This document shows, in pieces, positions 59,714-64,000 of a stretch of DNA of 64,000 nt (position 1 is the first letter of the stretch; the number at the start of each line of letters is the position of its first letter). The notes under the pieces were generated by a model. It searched no databases and was not told the DNA's origin. It saw only the letters and a list, made by a program, of their open reading frames with translations. The stretch comes from Candidatus Hydrogenedens sp. (GTDB lineage: Bacteria; Hydrogenedentota; Hydrogenedentia; Hydrogenedentales; JAEUWI01). The DNA lies in assembly GCA_016125095.1 (NCBI GenBank), contig WGMK01000009.1:1-64000 (forward strand), read 5' to 3'. A program made the position numbers and the translations under genes.

Positions 59714-60811
59714 ATGAAAGGCCTTGCAGTATTCGTGCCCGCGCTCGCCATTGCGATGGCGGTGCAGGCCGGCCCCGTTACCGTGAGTCCAGACGGACCG
59801 CTTGTGCGCAAGCTGTCGGAATACAACCTGTTCAGCGATCTGGCATCGCTCACGCCCAATGACGGCGTGGTGCCCTATGATCTGAACAGCCCGTTGTTCA
59901 CGGACTACGCGGACAAGTACCGCTTCATCTGGATGCCGGAAGGCACGAGTGCGACGTATGACGCGGTCGAGACCTTCGACTTCCCGGTCGGCACGCTGAT
60001 CTCGAAAACGTTCAGCTACCCCTCGGAACCGGGTCACCCGGAAAAGGGCATGCACCACCGGGAGACGCGTGTGCTGCTGCACCGCACGAGCGGCTGGGTC
60101 GCGCTGCCCTATGTGTGGAACGAAGAGCAGACCGAGGCGAACCTGGCGGTGGCCGGCGCGCGTGATGACATCGAAATCATGACGCCCTCGGGCGATCTGA
60201 AAGAGATCCACTACATCGTCCCGAACATGAACCAATGCAAGGCCTGCCACGAAAACCAGGGGGCGCTGCGTCCCATTGGTCCCAAGGCCCGCCATTTGAA
60301 CAAGGACTTCGCGTATCCCGAAGGGGCGAAGAATCAATTGTCGAAACTGGTGGAAGAGGGCTACCTGACGGGCGCGCCGGAAAATCCTGCCGATGCGCCG
60401 AAGCTGCCGCAGTGGGACGACGTGCACACGAGTCTGAACGACCGCGCGCGCGCCTACCTCGACATCAATTGCGGTCATTGCCACAATCCGAAGGGCCCGG
60501 CGTTTACGTCCGGCCTCGATCTGACCTGGATGCAAGATGACCCGCGTCAATACGGGGTCTACAAGCCTCCCGTGGCTGCAGGCCGGGGCTCGGGCGGTCA
60601 TCGGTTCTCCGTGGTGCCTGGTCACCCCGAGCAGTCGATTCTGCTGCACCGGATGAGTATCGACGACCCCGGCAGCATGATGCCGCAGTTGGGCCGCACC
60701 ATCGAACACGCGGAAGGCATTCAGCTGATCTCCGACTGGATTGCTTCCCTGAAGCCCGACGAATTCGACCACCTGCGCGAGGTGGGCGACGGCGGCGATC
60801 AGGCTCCCTGA
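59714..60811 (+). CDS. Secreted diheme cytochrome c, SO2930/HNE_0200 family
   Basis: 365 residues. A signal peptide (MKGLAVFVPALAIAMAVQA) and two haem-binding motifs: CKACH (175-179) and CGHCH (253-257). The sequence between and after them (YDLNSPLFTDYADKYRF near the N-terminus, MMPQLGRTIEHAEGIQLISDWI at the end) matches my memory of the HNE_0200/SO2930 family, whose genes occur next to a parallel beta-helix protein. It should be a periplasmic or outer-surface electron carrier; its redox partner is unknown. Co-transcribed with the beta-helix gene. Confidence 0.85.
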   Translation: MKGLAVFVPALAIAMAVQAGPVTVSPDGPLVRKLSEYNLFSDLASLTPNDGVVPYDLNSPLFTDYADKYRFIWMPEGTSATYDAVETFDFPVGTLISKTFSYPSEPGHPEKGMHHRETRVLLHRTSGWVALPYVWNEEQTEANLAVAGARDDIEIMTPSGDLKEIHYIVPNMNQCKACHENQGALRPIGPKARHLNKDFAYPEGAKNQLSKLVEEGYLTGAPENPADAPKLPQWDDVHTSLNDRARAYLDINCGHCHNPKGPAFTSGLDLTWMQDDPRQYGVYKPPVAAGRGSGGHRFSVVPGHPEQSILLHRMSIDDPGSMMPQLGRTIEHAEGIQLISDWIASLKPDEFDHLREVGDGGDQAP

Positions 60812-60845
60812 TCCCGCTCTGGGGCCGGTAGCGGGTGCGGGGTTT

Positions 60846-60872
60846 GCGCAGAATTCCTTCGGAATTTTGCGC
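60846..60872 (+). terminator. Hairpin after the cytochrome gene
   Basis: GCGCAGAATTCC, loop TTC, GGAATTTTGCGC: a 12-bp stem with one G-T pair. There is no clear T-run, so it may be a terminator or a transcript-end stabiliser. Confidence 0.45.
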
Positions 60873-60912
60873 GGCTTTGCCATGTTAACCAGCCAAGGGC
60901 CAAAAACTTACG

Positions 60913-60941
60913 TTGCCCCCTGAGCCTGCATCTGCTATAGT
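60913..60941 (+). promoter_or_regulatory. Extended -10 promoter for the radical SAM gene
   Basis: TTGCCC (60913-60918), 17 nt, TATAGT (60936-60941), with TGC immediately before the -10. The predicted transcription start leaves about 75 nt of leader. Confidence 0.6.
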
Positions 60942-61021
60942 GCGGGTCTGGTTTTTCGTGAGTTGGGCTCGAATACCAGCGAATGGATTCGATACGAGGC
61001 AACCCCGCGAGGTCGTAGTAC

Positions 61022-62503
61022 ATGAGGGTAACGTTCGTCCTGCCGCCGTTCGACATGTCAGCGTCGTACGGCAGCAGCAACAAGATGAAGCGCGGATTCC
61101 TGCCGTCTCTCGGCATCGGCCATATTGCGGCGATGTGCGAAAAGAACGGCCACGAGGTCAACTTGGTGGACGCCCAGGTGACCGGGATGGATCCCTACGA
61201 CACCGTTACCCGGATTCTCGAGCTCGACCCCGACGTGGTCGGCATTTCCATGATGAGCGTGTACGCGCATGCCGGCTATGCCGTGGCCCACGAACTCAAG
61301 AAGCGCGCGCCCAAGGTCTTCGTTATCATGGGCGGGCCCCATGCCACGGCGAGCTACCGGAACATCCTGGAAGATTGCGATGCCGTGGACGCGGTGATTC
61401 CTGGCGAGGGCGAGATCCCCGTGGGGGATATCGTGCAGGCGTTGGCGCACAAGGAAGATTGGCGTCAGGTGCGGGGCATCGTGTTCCGCGCGCCCGACGG
61501 CGAGATCGTGGTGAATCCCCACGCGGAGACGGCCAAGAATCTCGACGACCTGCCCGACCCGACCCGGCATATCTTTTTCCCCTACGAATACCGTCCGCTG
61601 CCGAACCAAGTGCGGCAGGAGCCGGCCACCACGGCCATCTCGTCGCGCGGCTGTTCCTGGGGCAAGTGCACGTTCTGTTTCCAGGGCGGCGAGTATTCGC
61701 CGCGCTACCGCCGGCATACGCCGCGCCGCATGGTGGAGCAGATCATTCCGCTGGTGCGCGAGCACGGCTACCGCGAGATCCTGTTCTGGGACGACACCTT
61801 CGCGGTGAACCCGCGCTGGGTGGAGTCGTTCTGCGACGAGCTGGAGCGCGAGAAGCTGAACATCACCTGGTCGTGCTACGGCCACATGCGCTCGGTAAAA
61901 CCCGACATGCTCAAGCGCATGGGTAAGGCAGGCTGTTTCAATATCTACTACGGCTTCGAATCCGGCGTGCAGGAAATCCTGGACATGGTGAAGAAGGGCA
62001 CCTCGCAGCAGCAGATGCGCGAGGCGGTGAAATGGGCGCGCGACGCGGGCATCGAGATTCGCGGTTCGTTCATCCTGGGCTTCCCCACCGAATCGCCCGA
62101 GCAGACGCTGCAGACCATCAAGTTCGCGTGCGAACTGAACGCGGAATGGATGATGTTCTTCCCGTTCCACGTGCTGCCGGGCACGCCCATCGAGGCGCTT
62201 GCGCATCAGGACGGCCGCATCATCGCCACGCAGAAAACCGTGTACTTCCCGGAATACGTGTCGTCGAAGTACAAGGATGCCGACCAGCTGCACAAGATGG
62301 TCAAGCAGGCCTATTTCCGCTACTACATGCGCCCGCGCTACTGGGGGCTGGTGGCGAAGAACCTCATCCAGCGGCCGTACATGTTCAAGTATTACTACGA
62401 CGCGGCCATGTACTGGCTCGAACTGACGCGCGGCGGCCTCAAGATGCAGGACGTGCAGCCCGAGGACGAGGTCGAGCCCGCGAAGCAGGCGGCCGTCAGC
62501 TAA
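61022..62503 (+). CDS. B12-binding-type radical SAM protein
   Basis: 493 residues. The N-terminal Rossmann-like part (MRVTFVLPPFDM..., GHEVNLVDAQVTGMDP, ADV-type DPDVVGISMM, VIMGGPHATA) is the cobalamin-binding domain of the B12-binding radical SAM class. The radical SAM domain has the cluster cysteines C211, C216 and C219 in RGCSWGKCTFC, a CX4CX2C spacing with one more residue than the common CX3CX2C; this spacing is used by some B12-type members. The C-terminal helical region is rich in tyrosines. It could be a methyltransferase or cyclase; the substrate is unknown. It has its own promoter and stands alone in the region. Confidence 0.83.
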   Translation: MRVTFVLPPFDMSASYGSSNKMKRGFLPSLGIGHIAAMCEKNGHEVNLVDAQVTGMDPYDTVTRILELDPDVVGISMMSVYAHAGYAVAHELKKRAPKVFVIMGGPHATASYRNILEDCDAVDAVIPGEGEIPVGDIVQALAHKEDWRQVRGIVFRAPDGEIVVNPHAETAKNLDDLPDPTRHIFFPYEYRPLPNQVRQEPATTAISSRGCSWGKCTFCFQGGEYSPRYRRHTPRRMVEQIIPLVREHGYREILFWDDTFAVNPRWVESFCDELEREKLNITWSCYGHMRSVKPDMLKRMGKAGCFNIYYGFESGVQEILDMVKKGTSQQQMREAVKWARDAGIEIRGSFILGFPTESPEQTLQTIKFACELNAEWMMFFPFHVLPGTPIEALAHQDGRIIATQKTVYFPEYVSSKYKDADQLHKMVKQAYFRYYMRPRYWGLVAKNLIQRPYMFKYYYDAAMYWLELTRGGLKMQDVQPEDEVEPAKQAAVS

Positions 62504-62598
62504 CCCGGCTGTAGCGCGTTCTCTCGCGTTCCGGCGCGAAACCCTCGCTCTGCGTTGCCAGTCTCACCCTGCATTGAATCCCGGGGAGGTATCGGACG

Positions 62599-64000
62599 AT
62601 GAGCGAGGACGTGCGTCAGGACGTGGTGCCGAAGGCCGGTATCGGCGTGGCGTTGGCCAGCATGGTGGTGATAGCGCTGGCGGCCGCGTTGTCCTGGTGG
62701 GGCACGCAGTCGGTCGATCCCAAACCCGAGACGGCCCCGGCCAACGAATTCTCCGCCGAGCGCGCGCACAAGCATCTGCTAGAGATGTGCCGCGAAACCC
62801 ACCCGACAGGTTCGCAGGCTGCCAAGCGCGTGCGCGAGTACCTCGTGTCCACCATCGATTCGATGGGCTATCACGCCGAGGTGCAGAAAGCGATCGTGCC
62901 GTCGCGCACGAACCGCCTGCCGTATGAATTGCGCTATGTCGAGAATGTCATCGTCTATATCCCGGGGACCGACTCGACCGGGCTCTACCTGAACATGGCG
63001 CACTACGATTCGGTGCCCTACGGGCTCGGCGCGTCGGACGACGGCGCGGGCTGCGCGGCGATGCTCGAAGTGCTGCGCGCGCTCAAAGAATACCCGCCGC
63101 TCAAGAACGATGTCGCCTTCCTGTTTACCGACGGCGAGGAAGCGGGCCTGCTGGGACCGCGCGGATTCATGCAGCATCCGCTGTACCAGGACTTGAAGCT
63201 GGTGCTGAACTACGAGGCGCGCGGTTACTACGGCCCCTCGATGATGTTCGAACTGAGCGACGAGAACGGCTGGATCATCGATCAAGTAGCTGCGGCGGCT
63301 CCCGCGCCCGTCGCGTCATCCATCATGTTCGACGCGGCCGACCGTATGCCGACGACCACCGATTACGAGGTGTTCCGGCGCGCAGGTATTCCGGGCATGG
63401 GGCTGGCGTACGTCGGCGGCATCGAGTATTACCACACCAAGAACGACAGCCCGGAGAAGATCAGCCTCGGTTCGCTCCAGCACCACGGCGAATACGGCCT
63501 GCCGCTGGCGCTGCATTTCGGCAATATCGCGCTCGACAACGTACGCGCGCCCAATCAGGTCTACTTCACGCTGTGGCCGGGCCGGCTGGTGAAATATCCG
63601 GCGCGCTACATTCCGATGTTCGCGGCACTCACGATTCTGGCCGTGGCGTCGACTCTCTTGATCGGTAAGTGGCGCGACGTGCTCTGCCTGCGCCGTACGC
63701 TGCTGGGCGCCGGGGCGCACCTGATTGCGTCTCTCTGTGCTGCGCTGCTGGTGGCCGGGGTCATGTTCGCCGGCTGGATGCTGCAGGAAGAGTACGTCGT
63801 GTATTCCACCTGGTGGTATTACGCCGGCTTCGTCTGCGTTACGGTGGCGATATATGCGGGCGTGCTGCGCGCTGTGCGCGGCCCGCTGGGCGTCGTCAAT
63901 CTCGCCGCGGGCGCGCTGCTTTGCTGGATTCCGCTGATGCTCGCGGTCTGCGCGTATTTCCCGGGCGGCAGCTACTTCGCTACCTGGCCGGTGCTGGGCT
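62599..64000 (+). CDS. M28-family metallopeptidase with C-terminal membrane helices (truncated by the window end)
   Basis: Open to the window edge; at least 467 residues. An N-terminal transmembrane helix (about 14-36), then an M28 aminopeptidase-type domain. The zinc ligands are in AHYDSVPYGLGASDDGAG (His135 and one of Asp147/Asp148), the acid and bridging ligand lie in FTDGEEAGLLG (Glu180/Glu181), then NYEARG and a final His in YYHTKNDSP. A series of transmembrane helices begins at about residue 340. M28 domains with this Fxna/ERMP1-like arrangement are membrane peptidases with the active site outside the cytoplasm. GGGGAGG lies nine bases before the ATG. Confidence 0.88.
   Translation, partial: MSEDVRQDVVPKAGIGVALASMVVIALAAALSWWGTQSVDPKPETAPANEFSAERAHKHLLEMCRETHPTGSQAAKRVREYLVSTIDSMGYHAEVQKAIVPSRTNRLPYELRYVENVIVYIPGTDSTGLYLNMAHYDSVPYGLGASDDGAGCAAMLEVLRALKEYPPLKNDVAFLFTDGEEAGLLGPRGFMQHPLYQDLKLVLNYEARGYYGPSMMFELSDENGWIIDQVAAAAPAPVASSIMFDAADRMPTTTDYEVFRRAGIPGMGLAYVGGIEYYHTKNDSPEKISLGSLQHHGEYGLPLALHFGNIALDNVRAPNQVYFTLWPGRLVKYPARYIPMFAALTILAVASTLLIGKWRDVLCLRRTLLGAGAHLIASLCAALLVAGVMFAGWMLQEEYVVYSTWWYYAGFVCVTVAIYAGVLRAVRGPLGVVNLAAGALLCWIPLMLAVCAYFPGGSYFATWPVLG

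Noticed and set aside
1..64000. tRNA, rRNA, CRISPR arrays, prophage
   Set aside because: No cloverleaf-like or rRNA segments, no regularly spaced direct repeats outside the coding 72-bp array, and no phage genes were seen; apart from the IS30 end, no mobile element was found.

Overview
The window is 64 kb of GC-rich bacterial chromosome with densely packed genes, many start/stop overlaps and no rRNA, tRNA or CRISPR that I can see. The content suggests an uncultured Gram-negative bacterium of the Planctomycetes/Lentisphaerae/Hydrogenedentota type. It has a giant Ser/Thr kinase with beta-propellers, a DUF2231 plus planctomycete-type cytochrome c protein, secreted sialidase, VCBS-repeat and beta-helix proteins, RND efflux, Tol/Exb motor genes and pseudopilins. 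The taxonomic placement is inference only, because no marker was compared with a database.

Layout. 1-1.9 kb: the right end of an IS30-family element cuts off the 3' part of a membrane sensor gene. 2-7.9 kb: exonuclease III, a divergent PduO-like protein, a 1261-residue kinase/WD40 protein and EngB. 8.0-8.3 kb: a stand-alone small gene (48 aa) with its own promoter and terminator on the minus strand. 8.5-9.3 kb: an overlapping LRAT-like/TerB-like pair. 9.4-21.2 kb: a long plus-strand division and envelope block, murC-ftsQ-ftsZ-pilT followed by ExbB, ExbD, TPR, von Willebrand A and a GHMP sugar kinase-like gene; ftsA is absent from its usual place. 21.3-25.3 kb: a CHASE3 histidine kinase, a single-domain response regulator and a hybrid kinase. 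25.4-30.3 kb: a double-domain sialidase converging on a VCBS-repeat protein gene and pdxA. 30.9-33.5 kb: dnaA-def-recR. 33.5-36.5 kb (minus): two paralogous membrane-anchored proteins and a GNAT acetyltransferase.

36.6-43.3 kb: a MarR regulator with a clear palindromic operator, heading an RND efflux operon (adaptor, pump, outer-membrane channel). 43.4-45.1 kb: a DUF2231/cytochrome-like protein with a tandem-repeat tail. 45.1-49.9 kb (minus): a secreted protease-TPR protein, a transmembrane Ser/Thr kinase and a secreted thioredoxin-fold/TPR protein. 50-53.7 kb: two secreted proteins of unknown function, an MsmK/UgpC-type ABC ATPase and galactokinase. 53.9-58.3 kb: a pseudopilin cluster ending in a strong hairpin. 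58.4-60.8 kb: a beta-helix protein with a diheme cytochrome. 61.0-64.0 kb: a B12-binding-type radical SAM protein and a membrane M28 peptidase cut by the window end.

The most interesting blocks are the ftsZ-pilT-ExbB/ExbD-TPR-vWA run (a candidate division-linked trans-envelope motor), the autonomous 48-residue gene, the LRAT/TerB pair, the tandem membrane-anchored paralogs, and the pseudopilin cluster whose large member carries a haem-like CXXCH motif.
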